Shown here in pieces: positions 8,288 to 17,361 of a stretch of DNA of 64,000 nt. This DNA comes from Phaeobacter sp. G2 (GTDB taxonomy: Bacteria; Pseudomonadota; Alphaproteobacteria; Rhodobacterales; Rhodobacteraceae): contig CP104101.1 of the NCBI GenBank assembly GCA_025163595.1, forward strand, positions 62,001-126,000, written 5' to 3'. The translations under genes were made by a program, and so were the position numbers. The notes under the pieces are model-generated. The model worked only from the letters and a program-made list of their open reading frames with translations, had not been told where the DNA came from and ran no database searches. Position 1 is the first letter of the stretch. Each line of letters starts with the position of its first letter.

Positions 8288-10075
8288 ATGACCTATGTTG
8301 CGCCAACAGAAGAAATGATGTTCGTCCTTGAAGAACTTTGCGGGCTGGACGAAATTTCGCAACTACCCGGGCTTGAGGAAGCCAGTCCCGACATAGTGGG
8401 AGCGATCCTCGAAGAGGCGGGGAAATTTGCAGGCGATGTGCTCGGACCGCTCAACGCTGCGGGCGATCAGGCTGGGCTCGGTTTTGCCATGGGGCAGGTG
8501 ACGACACCGGAAGGCTGGCGTGTCGCCTATGACACGCTGGTCGAGATGGGTTGGAACGCGCCCACGGCGGCGCCGGATCACGGAGGAATGGGCCTGCCGG
8601 AGGTGGTGAACGCCGCCATTATCGAAATGTTCAATGGCGCGAACACGGCGTTTCAGCTCTGTCCGCTTTTGACCCAGGGCGCGATTGAGGCGATCAACGG
8701 CTATGCCTCCGATGATCTCAAAACGCTCTACCTGCCGAAACTCGTGACCGGGGAATGGACCGGGACGATGAACTTGACTGAACCGCAGGCCGGGTCTGAT
8801 CTGGCCGCTATCCGCACGAAAGCGGTGCCGGAGGGGGATCACTACCGGATCAGCGGGCAGAAAATTTTCATTACCTATGGCGAACATGACCTGGAGGAAA
8901 ACATCATCCATCTCGTGCTCGCGCGCCTGCCAGATGCGCCCGCAGGCGTCAAAGGAATTTCGCTTTTCATTGTGCCGAAATTTATTCCCGATGCCGAGGG
9001 CACTCCGGGGTTGCGCAATGACCTGCGTTGTGTGTCGATTGAACATAAACTGGGCATTCACGCCAGTCCGACCTGCACCATGTCTTATGGCGATGAGGGC
9101 GGTGCCATCGGCTATCTGGTGGGTGAGCCCAACAAAGGGCTTCAGTACATGTTCACCATGATGAATAACGCGCGTTTGGGCGTGGGCCTGCAAGGTGTCG
9201 GTATTTCCGAGGCGGCCACGCAACATGCGGTGCGCTACGCGATGGACCGTGTGCAGGGCGGCACGCCCGAGGGCGCGGAAGCGGCCATTATGGGACACCC
9301 GGATATTCGCCGGATGCTGGGCCTGATGAAAGCGCGGACTGAAGCGGCAAGGGCTTTGGCATTTCGCGCGGCGCGGTCTCTGGATTTTGCGCATCGCGCA
9401 GAGGAAGACAAGACTCGTGCGCACCATCAGCGGCGCGTAGATCTTTTGATTCCGGTGGTGAAAGCCTGGTCAACGGAACTATCGGTGCATGTGGCATCTT
9501 TGGGCGTCCAAATCCATGGTGGCATGGGCTATATTGAGGAAACGGGCGCTGCGCAGCACCTGCGGGATGCGCGGATCACCACGATATACGAGGGCACGAC
9601 CGGCATTCAGGCGCTCGACCTAGTGGGCCGCAAGATCAAACGCGACAACGGCACCGCCGCGCGCGAGCTGATCGCCGAGATGAATGCGACCGCCGAGGGG
9701 CTGAAGACGCAGAGCGGCGGGGACGCCGATTGGTCCGGACTGAGCGCGATGGTCGAAGAGGCTGCCGGAATCGTCGGCGATCTGACCGACTGGCTAGTGG
9801 CGCAAAACGGTACGGAGCCCCTGTCGGCAGCTGTCAATATCCTTGAGGCTTTTGGGATTTGCCTCGGCGCCTGGGTGATGGGCGATGCCGCAATTTCGGC
9901 GTCCAAGCGTCTTGCAGAAGGGCGCAACACGACCCATGCAAAGGCCAAGCTGAGCATGGTGCGGTTCTATGCCTCAAATGTCTTCCCCATGGCGGCGGCA
10001 CTTCATGCGATTTCCAAGACTGGCAATGGCGCGACGCTTGCGCTGACGGCGGCGGATTTCGACCTCGCGATCTGA
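8288..10075 (+). CDS. Long-form acyl-CoA dehydrogenase (FadE/DmdC-like, 595 aa)
   Basis: Introduces the trans-2 double bond into acyl-CoA using FAD. At 595 residues it has the standard N-terminal, middle and C-terminal acyl-CoA dehydrogenase domains (substrate and flavin motifs LTEPQAGSD near 163 and QIHGGMGYIEETG near 409). An extra C-terminal domain (about 465-595) is typical of the DmdC-like subgroup. The catalytic Glu is at about 435 in TTIYEGTTGIQ, the MCAD position. Its ribosome binding site and start follow the etf scar by 18 bases, so the gene probably once formed an etfBA-fadE unit. Saturated fatty acyl-CoA from alkanes is the likely substrate. Confidence 0.9.
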   Translation: MTYVAPTEEMMFVLEELCGLDEISQLPGLEEASPDIVGAILEEAGKFAGDVLGPLNAAGDQAGLGFAMGQVTTPEGWRVAYDTLVEMGWNAPTAAPDHGGMGLPEVVNAAIIEMFNGANTAFQLCPLLTQGAIEAINGYASDDLKTLYLPKLVTGEWTGTMNLTEPQAGSDLAAIRTKAVPEGDHYRISGQKIFITYGEHDLEENIIHLVLARLPDAPAGVKGISLFIVPKFIPDAEGTPGLRNDLRCVSIEHKLGIHASPTCTMSYGDEGGAIGYLVGEPNKGLQYMFTMMNNARLGVGLQGVGISEAATQHAVRYAMDRVQGGTPEGAEAAIMGHPDIRRMLGLMKARTEAARALAFRAARSLDFAHRAEEDKTRAHHQRRVDLLIPVVKAWSTELSVHVASLGVQIHGGMGYIEETGAAQHLRDARITTIYEGTTGIQALDLVGRKIKRDNGTAARELIAEMNATAEGLKTQSGGDADWSGLSAMVEEAAGIVGDLTDWLVAQNGTEPLSAAVNILEAFGICLGAWVMGDAAISASKRLAEGRNTTHAKAKLSMVRFYASNVFPMAAALHAISKTGNGATLALTAADFDLAI

Positions 10076-10133
10076 GGTCCTTCGGCGCGGGTATCTTCGC
10101 CCACGCCAACACATAGTGAAGTCTGGAGATATC

Positions 10134-12386
10134 ATGAGCACGATCAAGACGGCCTTCGGGGTCGAGGATTTGGGATGCCGGCGCGTAGCGGTGATCGGCG
10201 CGGGAAATATGGGCGGCGGGATCGCAGCGCAGTTTGCCAATGCGGGGATTGCCGTCGATCTGCTGGATCGGGCGGGGCCGGATGGGGTGCGAGATGCGCC
10301 CGCTGAACGAGGCCTTGCGCAACAGATCGCGCGACAGGCGTTCATGGGGGAGGCGCCCGTCAGCCTGGTGCGGGTCGGCAATACCGAGGACCATCTGGAA
10401 CGTGTGGCGGAGGCGGATTGGATCGTCGAAGCCATCCTTGAAGACCTCGACCTAAAACGTGCACTTTACGAACGGATCGAGCCTTTGCGCAAACCCGATG
10501 CGATTGTCTCCTCCAACACCTCGACCATTCTGCGCGGACGGCTGATCGAAGGGCGCGGTGCGGCGTTTCAGGATCATTTCTTGATCAGCCATTTCTTCAA
10601 CCCGCCCCGGCGCATGGCACTATTGGAACTGATCGGATCTGAGGACCGGGTGGCGTTCGACCGCGCTGCCGAGATTGGGCGAAAGGCGCTTGGCAAAACC
10701 GTGATCGAATGCCGCGACACGCCGGGTTTCATCGCCAACCGACTGGGCTGTACCTGGCTTTCGGTGGCGGTGGTCGAGGCGTTGCGGCTTGGGCTGACGG
10801 TCGAGGAGGCAGATGCGGTGCACATGGCCTTTGGCGTGCCGCGCACGGGCGTCTTCGGCCTGCTGGATTTGGTCGGGCTTGATGTCGTCAAACCCATCTG
10901 GGGCTCGTTGATGGCGGCGCTGCCCCGGACGGACGCGATCAATGCGTTCGATCTGCCGGGGCAGGGGGTAATTACGGATCTTGTTTCTGCCGGGCGGTTC
11001 GGGCGCAAAAGCCGTGCCGGGTTTTACCGTAAGTCCGAGAGCGGTGCGTTGGAGGCGCTTGACCTGAACTCCGGCGTGTATCGTGCGCATAGCGGGTTCG
11101 CGCAGAAAGACCTGCCGGGGGCGGGGCGCGATCTCGATCTTTTGTTGAATAATGACACGGCCTCTGGGGCCTATGCGCGGGCGGTTCTGGCGCAGGTGGT
11201 GGACTATGCTTTGATCCACGCGGGTGAGATTGCGCCCTCGCTCAAGGAGACGGATCTCGGGATGGAGTTGGGCTATGCTTGGCGCGCGGGACCGGTAGCG
11301 TTGTGGCGGGAGCTGAGCCCTGAAACGCAGGCGCGTCTGCGGGCGCAGATGCCCGAAGGCGTGCCGTTCGAGGCGCTGGCGACTCCGGTCGTGCGGAGTG
11401 GCGAGGCGGACCGGCTGAGCCGGGCACAGGCCGCAGGCCAAGCACTGGCCCAAAATTCCTCTGCAGCGCTTTGGGATCTGGGCGATGATGTGATCTGCTT
11501 GGATATTCGGAGCAAAATGCACGCCCTTGCCCCCGCGGTCTTCGACATTCTCGAAGAGGGGGTGAGCCGCTTGAACGGCGCTGCGCGCGGGATGGTTGTC
11601 GGCAATCACAATCCGCGGGTGTTCTCCGCAGGTGCCGATCTGTCAAAGGTGGTGGCGTGGATCGAGGGCGGAAAATGGGCGGCGATCGAGGCCTTCATCA
11701 CGCGCGGGCAAATGGTTCTCGCCGCCCTGCGGACGGCCCACACGCCCAGCGTCGCCGCGATGCACGGGCTGGCGCTTGGCGGTGGGTGCGAGTTGGCGAT
11801 GCATTGCACGGGCACAGTGGCCCATGCCGAGACGCGGATCGGTCTGCCCGAACATCTTGTCGGTCTGGTGCCGGGCTGGGGCGGATGTCGGCGACTGTTG
11901 GACCGAGCCCGCGCCACAGCATCGCACGAGGCGGATTTGTCGGACCGGATCACGAGGGCCTTTCACGCGGCCACACTTGAGGCCCCCGCTGGGTCGGCGC
12001 GTGAGGCGGGGGATTTGGCTTTGTTGGATCCGTCTCAACCGGTGGTCATGCGTGACGACGATGTCTTTGCCGCAGCCCTTGCGCATCTCGACACATTGGA
12101 GCCGAGGCAGGGCGCGCAAGAGGTGGTGACATTGCGTCTGGATCGGCAGGCGGTTCTGAGCGGGTTGTTGTCGGAGCGCGAAACTGCCCGAGACGATGGG
12201 CGGATTACGCCGAACGCTTTTGCGCTTCAGTCGCGCATTGCCGAGATTTTCGCCGCAGGAGGGGCAGGGACGTCGGAGGCCGATCTGGCTGCTCTTGAGA
12301 GCGAGGTGTTCATGGCGCTGGTCGCGACGCCTGAAACGCTTGCGCGGATTGGCCACATGCTTCGGACCGGCAAACCGCTCCATTAA
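10134..12386 (+). CDS. 3-hydroxyacyl-CoA dehydrogenase/enoyl-CoA hydratase fusion (FadN-type domain order)
   Basis: Bifunctional beta-oxidation enzyme of 750 residues. The N-terminal half is a hydroxyacyl-CoA dehydrogenase with the NAD motif GAGNMGGG (about 20-27), the SSNTST region and two C-terminal helical domains. The C-terminal part (from about 450) is a crotonase domain with GLALGGGCELAMHC, which supplies the first catalytic Glu, and LPEHLVGLVPGWGG, which supplies the second. Order is dehydrogenase then hydratase, as in FadN and opposite to FadB. I prefer the ATG preceded by GGAG over an upstream GTG. It ends a few bases before an IS30-type element, which it seems to have escaped. Confidence 0.9.
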   Translation: MSTIKTAFGVEDLGCRRVAVIGAGNMGGGIAAQFANAGIAVDLLDRAGPDGVRDAPAERGLAQQIARQAFMGEAPVSLVRVGNTEDHLERVAEADWIVEAILEDLDLKRALYERIEPLRKPDAIVSSNTSTILRGRLIEGRGAAFQDHFLISHFFNPPRRMALLELIGSEDRVAFDRAAEIGRKALGKTVIECRDTPGFIANRLGCTWLSVAVVEALRLGLTVEEADAVHMAFGVPRTGVFGLLDLVGLDVVKPIWGSLMAALPRTDAINAFDLPGQGVITDLVSAGRFGRKSRAGFYRKSESGALEALDLNSGVYRAHSGFAQKDLPGAGRDLDLLLNNDTASGAYARAVLAQVVDYALIHAGEIAPSLKETDLGMELGYAWRAGPVALWRELSPETQARLRAQMPEGVPFEALATPVVRSGEADRLSRAQAAGQALAQNSSAALWDLGDDVICLDIRSKMHALAPAVFDILEEGVSRLNGAARGMVVGNHNPRVFSAGADLSKVVAWIEGGKWAAIEAFITRGQMVLAALRTAHTPSVAAMHGLALGGGCELAMHCTGTVAHAETRIGLPEHLVGLVPGWGGCRRLLDRARATASHEADLSDRITRAFHAATLEAPAGSAREAGDLALLDPSQPVVMRDDDVFAAALAHLDTLEPRQGAQEVVTLRLDRQAVLSGLLSERETARDDGRITPNAFALQSRIAEIFAAGGAGTSEADLAALESEVFMALVATPETLARIGHMLRTGKPLH

Positions 12387-12419
12387 ATGATGGCTCAAGG
12401 GTCGTTGCGACGGTTTCCG

Positions 12420-13142
12420 CTATCTCAGTTTCATCAGTTCTTCCCTGAATGCTTCAGTTGGTGTGCGCCATCCCAGACACTTTCTGGGCGTGCCGTTCAA
12501 GCGGGCAAAAATCGACTTCATATCTCGATTTGAGAGCGCGGCGACAGGCGCATCTCTTGGTAAGTAGCGCCGAGCACGCTTGTTCAGGTTTTCGACGGAA
12601 CCCTTTTGCCACGGGGCTTGAGGATCACAGAACCATGCCTCGGTTCCGATTCCAGGTTTCAGCTTGCGCCGTTTCCAAACTCAATACCTCTATCAAAGGT
12701 GATCGATTTACGGGCTGTTTGGAGCAGGGGTTCCATCACAGTCATTAGCTTGTCCATCAGATGCGTTGTGCTGCGGTCGTTGTTACGGAACAGGACGGCG
12801 AAGCGGGTCTTCCGCTCAACGAGCGAGGCGACGTTCATCTTACCCTGAGCACGCTCGAAAATCATCAAATCGCCTTCCCATTCGCCAAAAGTCTCACGAG
12901 TATCAACGTAGTCGGGTCGTTCATGGATGGACCGATCTGGCGGGAAAACAAGGCCACGGGACCTGCGTGAATGGTGCGGTCTCCGTTTCTTGCGCCGGTT
13001 TGGTAGGTATCGGGCCAGCTCTTTGGATTGGCCGTCTGGACTGTAGACATAAGCATAAATTGTCTCGTAGCTCACACGAACTGTCTGGCCTTCAAAGTGC
13101 AATCGACCCGCGATCTGTTCGGGAGACCAACCTTCTTTGAGC
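12420..13142 (-). pseudogene. IS30 transposase, C-terminal part (frameshifted)
   Basis: The downstream half begins at LKEGWSPEQIAGRL and runs through the IS30 DDE core: ETFGEWEGDLM, then ITFDRGIEF. Near 12655 the frame is lost and the protein would stop at GNGAS. The neighbouring frame continues with WFCDPQAPWQKGSVENLNK and ends in a normal C-terminus at TAG (12420-12422). The gene is thus broken twice, by the IS66-type insertion and by a frameshift inside the catalytic region. Upstream codons in the same open frame (above 13142) belong to the IS66-type element. Confidence 0.85.
13135..13142. repeat. Left target-site duplication of the IS66-type element
   Basis: CTTTGAGC here is repeated exactly at 17085-17092. 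Eight bases is the expected duplication for IS66. Removing one copy and the insert rejoins the IS30 frame as KQLKEGWS. Confidence 0.93.
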
Positions 13143-13878
13143 GTAACCGGCCGGTAAGGACCGCAGCTTAGGCGACGGCCTTTGCCTCTTTGGATTGTGG
13201 CACCCAGTTCCACGGCAGGAGCTCGTCGAGGCGATTGATCTTGTGATCTCCGATGCGGGCAAGGATGTCTGCCAGGTAGGCTTCGGGGTCGTGGCCGCTG
13301 AGCTTCGCGCTTTCGATGATCGTCATGGCTTTCGCGAGGGTTTCACCCCCGGCATCGGCCCCGGCGAAGAGCCAATTCTTCCGACCAATCACCACGGGCT
13401 TGATCGCACGCTCGGCCGGGTTGTTGTCGATGGCCACGCGGCCGTCCTCCAGGAAGAGCGTGAAGGAGGGCCAGCGGCGGAGCGCGTAGCGGAAGGCTTT
13501 GGCCAGTGCGCTCTTGCCGGAGACCCGGCCGAGCTGGGCCTCCGACCACGCCTTGAAGTCCTCCGCCAGCGGGCGCGTGCGGGTCTGCCTAACGCGTCGC
13601 CGCTCTTCGGCGGAGCAGCCGGTGATCTCGCGTTCGATGTCGTAAAGCGCGCCGATACGGTCCAGCGCCTCCCGGGCGATCTCCGACTTGGTGCCGGTCC
13701 AGACATCGTGGAAGTCCCGGCGCAGGTGTGCCCAGCAGGCGGCCTCCCGGATGCGCACCGCGCCGGTAGCATCGGGCTCATAGAGCGCCTTGAAGCCCGT
13801 ATAGGCGTCCGCCTGAAGGATGCCGCTGAACTCGGCCAAATGGCGGTGCGGATGCGCACTCTTCCGGTCCGGTGAGAA

Positions 13879-13885
13879 GAAGTAG
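13879..13885. repeat. Direct repeat at the left edge of the IS5-type insert
   Basis: GAAGTAG here recurs at 15380-15386 on the far side of the insert. Taking the terminal inverted repeats as the element ends leaves GAAGTA as the probable 6-bp target duplication; the final G may belong to the element. Confidence 0.7.
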
Positions 13886-15379
13886 TTCACCCTGAACAAG
13901 TCCCAACGCATTGATTTTGTTTTATGAAGCGGCGTTTTCAGTATTCTGGAACTGCAGGATTTGGTAGGTTTCGGGCGAGAAGCCTGCAATTTCGGATCAA
14001 CGTATGAAGCCCAAATCCCGCGCCCCTGAACAGGACGACCTGTTGCGCCCACGCCTGACGGACATGATCGACATGCGCCACGAGCTGGTGAAGCTGGCCG
14101 CCCTGATCGACTGGGAGTTCTTCGAGGATGAGTGGGCGGGGTTCTTCACGTCGCACACCGGCCGCCCGGCGACGTCGCCGCGACTGGTGGCGGGGTTGCT
14201 CTATTTGCAGCATGCCTACCGGCTCTCGGACGAGGCGGTGGTGGCGCGGTGGGTGGAGAACCCCTATTACCAGCACTTCTGTGGCGAGACGTTCTTCCAG
14301 CATTGCTTCCCGCTCGATCCTTCGTCGCTGACGCGGTGGCGCAAGCGGATCGGGGAAGAGGGCGTCGAATGGCTTCTGACCAAGACGATCGAGGCGGGCC
14401 GTGAAGCTGGAGTGATCTCCGAGCGGAGTGTCGAGGCGGTGATCGTGGACACGACGGTGATGGAGAAGGCGATCGCGCATCCCACGGACGCGCGGCTCTG
14501 CGAGAAGGCGCGCCGGCGCCTGGTGGCGCTCGCGCAGGAGGCAGGCCTGTCCCTGCGCCAGAGCTACGCGCGGCTTGCGCCGCGGCTGTCGGGCCAGGTC
14601 GGGCGCTACGCGCATGCGCGCCAGTTCAAGCGGATGCGCAAGGCCCTGCGGCGGCTGAAGGGCTATACCGGGCGCGTCCTGCGCGACATCCAGCGCCAGT
14701 TGGGCCGTGTGGCCGACGCCGGTTTGCGGGAGCGGATCGAGGCGGAGATTGCCTTGTCGGGCCGGCTCTTGCGGCAGAAGCCGAAGGACAAGGGCAAGCT
14801 CTACGCACTGCACGAGCCCGAGGTGGACTGCATCTCCAAGGGCAAGGCGCGGGTCCGTTACGAGTTCGGCACTAAGGTGTCGGTGGCAACCACGCACCGG
14901 GAGGGCTTCGTCGTCGGCATGCGGTCGATGCCCGGCAACCCCTATGACGGGCACACCCTTCGCGAGGCGCTGGAGCAGGTGGAGATCCTGACCGAGACCC
15001 GGCCCAGGAGGGCCTTCGTCGACCGCGGCTACCGCGGCCACGGTGTGCAGACGACCGAGGCGTTCATCTCGGGCCAGCGCCGCGGGATGACGCCGGCGCT
15101 CCGGCGCGACCTGCGCCGGCGCAGCGCAATCGAACCTGTGATCGGGCACATGAAGACCGACGGCCGCCTTGCCCGCTGCGCTCTCAAGGGCACGCTCGGA
15201 GACGCGCTCCACGCTGTGCTCTGCGGCTGCGGGCACAACATCCGCATGATCCTGGCCCATCTGAGGGCTCTCGTGGCCGAAATCCTCGCCGCTCTCATCG
15301 CCGCGATCGGTGCGATCATCGCTCTACCGCGGCCGAAATGCGGCATCAGAGCCGCAGCTGCGTGATGTTCAGGGGCGAC
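13885..15379 (+). mobile_element. IS5-type element inserted in tnpC
   Basis: A 1.5-kb element with one transposase gene on the strand opposite to its host. The terminal inverted repeats GTTCACCCTGAACA (13885-13898) and TGTTCAGGGGCGAC (15366-15379, read inward as GTCGCCCCTGAACA) match at 11 of 14 positions. It is flanked by GAAGTA repeats. This is the innermost and youngest of the three nested elements and looks intact. Confidence 0.85.
14004..15365 (+). CDS. IS5-family transposase (453 aa)
   Basis: DDE transposase with an N-terminal domain of the IS5/IS1182 type (SRLSDEAVVARW-like region, here YRLSDEAVVARWVENPYY near 73). The catalytic residues appear in VIVDTTVMEK (first Asp, about 149), AFVDRGYRGH (second Asp, about 338) and SAIEPVIGHMK (Glu, about 373). 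The frame is complete from ATG to TGA, which lies just inside the right terminal repeat. No frameshift is seen, so the element could be active. Confidence 0.9.
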   Translation: MKPKSRAPEQDDLLRPRLTDMIDMRHELVKLAALIDWEFFEDEWAGFFTSHTGRPATSPRLVAGLLYLQHAYRLSDEAVVARWVENPYYQHFCGETFFQHCFPLDPSSLTRWRKRIGEEGVEWLLTKTIEAGREAGVISERSVEAVIVDTTVMEKAIAHPTDARLCEKARRRLVALAQEAGLSLRQSYARLAPRLSGQVGRYAHARQFKRMRKALRRLKGYTGRVLRDIQRQLGRVADAGLRERIEAEIALSGRLLRQKPKDKGKLYALHEPEVDCISKGKARVRYEFGTKVSVATTHREGFVVGMRSMPGNPYDGHTLREALEQVEILTETRPRRAFVDRGYRGHGVQTTEAFISGQRRGMTPALRRDLRRRSAIEPVIGHMKTDGRLARCALKGTLGDALHAVLCGCGHNIRMILAHLRALVAEILAALIAAIGAIIALPRPKCGIRAAAA

Positions 15380-15386
15380 GAAGTAG
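15380..15386. repeat. Direct repeat at the right edge of the IS5-type insert
   Basis: GAAGTAG, identical to 13879-13885. Joining the flanks at this repeat restores the TnpC reading frame across PPGIAYFFSPDRK. Confidence 0.7.
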
Positions 15387-16273
15387 GCGATGCCGGGCGG
15401 CGCAGTCCCGCCCCAGGGCCGGTCATCCCGGAGGTAGGTCCAGATCCGGCCCTCCTTCACGCCCTTGCCCAGGCCTTCGAGCCGCCTGGCCCGATCGAGC
15501 ACCCGCACGCCCTGGCCGCACCAGTCGACGAGCGTCGAGGCCGGGATCTCCGCCCCCATGCGAGCGAAGATCTCGTTCTGTCGATACAGGGGCAGATGGT
15601 CGTCGAACTTGGAGACGAGGATGTGCGCCAGTAGACCGGGTCCCGCCATGCTGCGCGGGATCGGCCGCGAAGGCGCCGGGGTCTGGGTGATCTTCTCGCA
15701 TCGTCGGCAGGACTTCTTCGGGCGCGCCGTCTCGATCACCTTCAGCCGCGCGCTGATCAGCTCGAGGATCTCGCTCATGTCTTCACCGACGAGCCGCAGT
15801 TCGCCCCCGCAGTCGGGGCAGGCATCACCGGGGTCGAGCACGATGCGCTCGCGGGGCGTTGCCTCCGAGACCTTCGGTTTTCGCCGCATGGAAGAAGGTT
15901 CCGCGACTGCGGGCTCTGCCTTCGGCTCCTCCTCGGGCTCCCGGGCGGCGGAAGCCGCGACCTCCAGCGCCTCGAGGGCCAGCTCGAGTTGTTCGATCTC
16001 GCGTTCGATCTTCTCCGAGCTTGCACCGAACTTCTGGCGCTGGAGCTTGGCGATCCGGATCTGGAGCGCCTGGACGAGGGCTTCGTGCGCCTTCAGGACG
16101 GCCGTAAGCCGTGTCGTCTCCGCCCGCATGGCCGCGTTCTCGGCCTCGAGCGCGGCGATCATTGCGCGCAACTTGGCAGGATCGTCAGGCGGAAGGGAGG
16201 CGGCTTCGGACATGCGGGACCTTACCATCCCGTGCGGTCCATAACCAGTAAAACAAGGGGGTTGAGAGAAGTA

Positions 16274-16621
16274 TCAGCTCACCCGGGCCGGAGGCGCACC
16301 CCAGTCCGGACGGCGCCAGTCGATGCCTTCCCAGAGCATCGCCAGCTGCGCCGAGGTCAGCCTCACGGCGCCGTCTCCGGCGGCGGGCCACGGGAAGCGG
16401 CCTCGCTCCAGGACCTTGTAGTAGAGGCAGAACCCCTGACCATCCCAGTAGAGAAGCTTCAGCCGGTCTCCCCGGCGCCCACGGAACGCGAAGACCGCGC
16501 CGCTCGCCGGGTTTTGGCGCAGAACGTCCTGGGCGAGCGCGGCCAAACCGGCGATCCCCTTGCGCATGTCGGTGGGCGCGCAGGCCAAGTAGACCCGAAC
16601 CCCCGTTCCCGGTCCGATCAT
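16274..16621 (-). CDS. tnpB: IS66 TnpB accessory protein
   Basis: A 115-residue IS66 Orf2-family protein, needed for transposition but of unclear biochemical role. Diagnostic sequence is present: VYLACAPTDMRKGIAGL near 9-25, FAFRGRRGDRLKLLYWD near 44-60, and WEGIDWRRP near the end. Its ATG overlaps the tnpA stop by four bases (ATGA), implying translational coupling. Confidence 0.93.
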   Translation of the reverse strand: MIGPGTGVRVYLACAPTDMRKGIAGLAALAQDVLRQNPASGAVFAFRGRRGDRLKLLYWDGQGFCLYYKVLERGRFPWPAAGDGAVRLTSAQLAMLWEGIDWRRPDWGAPPARVS

Positions 16622-16986
16622 GCCGCTTCCACCGCCCGGATCAATCGGGTCAGCACCTCTCCATCCATGCCGCTGTCGAACCTCAGGCAGCGGCCGTTGC
16701 TCAGCCGCAGTTCGACAGGGCCAGACCGTGACGGCGCGGATGCGCTTCCCGGCGCCTGAGCCCCGCTGAAATCCACCGGCAAGAAAACGGCCCCGCGATC
16801 CCGCGACCATAGGCCCTTCTTCTTCATATCGCGCCGCCAGCCGTAGATCTGGGAGCGCGTGATCTCGTGGCGCTGCGCGATCTGCGTCACCGACGCACCG
16901 CCGACGCCGACCTCCGACAGGATCTCGAGCTTCTCGTCTTCGCTCCACCGCCGGCGCCGCTCAACGCCCAGAACCTCGCCCAGCAT
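16618..16986 (-). CDS. tnpA: IS66 TnpA protein
   Basis: A 122-residue IS66 Orf1 protein, first gene of the element. The N-terminal helix-turn-helix (about 12-55, WSEDEKLEILSEV then QIAQRHEITRSQIYGWRR) is of the IS3/IS911 OrfA type and probably binds the element ends. It is translationally coupled to tnpB. The gene seems intact even though the element's tnpC is broken. Confidence 0.93.
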   Translation of the reverse strand: MLGEVLGVERRRRWSEDEKLEILSEVGVGGASVTQIAQRHEITRSQIYGWRRDMKKKGLWSRDRGAVFLPVDFSGAQAPGSASAPSRSGPVELRLSNGRCLRFDSGMDGEVLTRLIRAVEAA

Positions 16987-17084
16987 GGCTCCTCCGAATA
17001 AGACACGTCGTTAAGGACGTCGTTATGCACGTGTCTTAGCTCAGAACCCCGCCGTCAGGCAGACGGTGTCAATCAGGTGGTTAC

Positions 17085-17092
17085 CTTTGAGC
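17085..17092. repeat. Right target-site duplication of the IS66-type element
   Basis: CTTTGAGC, identical to 13135-13142. Confidence 0.93.
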
Positions 17093-17361
17093 TGTTTGAT
17101 CACAGCCTTTCGCAGGCCGACAAGGCGCACCAATTTGCGACGGCGCGCACGCCTTTGAACCGCAGCGCGTTGAGCAACAACACCATAGTATCCGTTCAAT
17201 TCCGGCAGGTCTTCGTCGGCATAGCCGTTGCGCTTGATGTCACGATGAATCGTCGAAACATGCCTGCCGATCTGCGCTGCTATCTCTCGTACAGGTATCT
17301 TAGCATTCAACATATCTTCAATCGTGCGCCGTTCACGCAGGTTTAGCTCTGTATGGACCAT
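17085..17361 (-). pseudogene. IS30 transposase, N-terminal part
   Basis: Begins MVHTELNLRERRTIEDML after a GGAG site and contains the IS30 N-terminal helix-turn-helix (IPVREIAAQIGRHVSTIHRD, about 24-43). The IS30 frame ends at VIKQLK, where the IS66-type element interrupts it; the last residues of the open frame (GNHLIDTVCLTAGF) come from that element. The matching remainder is at 12420-13142. Confidence 0.88.

Larger units (their letters stand above)
13168..16213 (-). pseudogene. tnpC: IS66 TnpC transposase, interrupted
   Basis: The N-terminal part (16213 down to about 15387) has the coiled-coil leader, a zinc-finger region with CPDC and CRRCEK, and reaches EGRIWTYLRDDRPWGG and PPGIAY. The C-terminal part (about 13884 down to 13168) resumes at YFFSPDRKSAHP and contains GILQADAYTGF, CWAHLRRDFHD and the region around IDNNPAERAIKP. 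Together they make about 515 residues, normal for TnpC. Codons beyond each break belong to the inserted IS5-type element. The chosen start is an ATG five codons into the open frame, MSEAASLPP. Confidence 0.9.
13143..17084 (-). mobile_element. IS66-family element, itself interrupted by an IS5-type element
   Basis: It carries the three IS66 genes in order tnpA, tnpB, tnpC on the minus strand. The termini are GTAACC and GGTTAC, flanked by a perfect 8-bp duplication. It is 3.94 kb as found and about 2.44 kb without the IS5-type insert, the usual IS66 size. It landed inside the IS30-type transposase gene. Confidence 0.92.

Noticed and set aside
10116..10133. GTG start six codons before the HAD-ECH fusion start
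   Set aside because: The GGAG site lies between the two starts and serves the ATG at 10134.
13143..13213. Apparent N-terminal extension of the IS30 C-terminal part
   Set aside because: These codons belong to the inserted IS66-type element beyond the CTTTGAGC duplication.
15029..15379. Apparent C-terminal extension of IS66 TnpC
   Set aside because: It is the antisense reading of the IS5-type transposase; the true TnpC frame stops at the insertion point.
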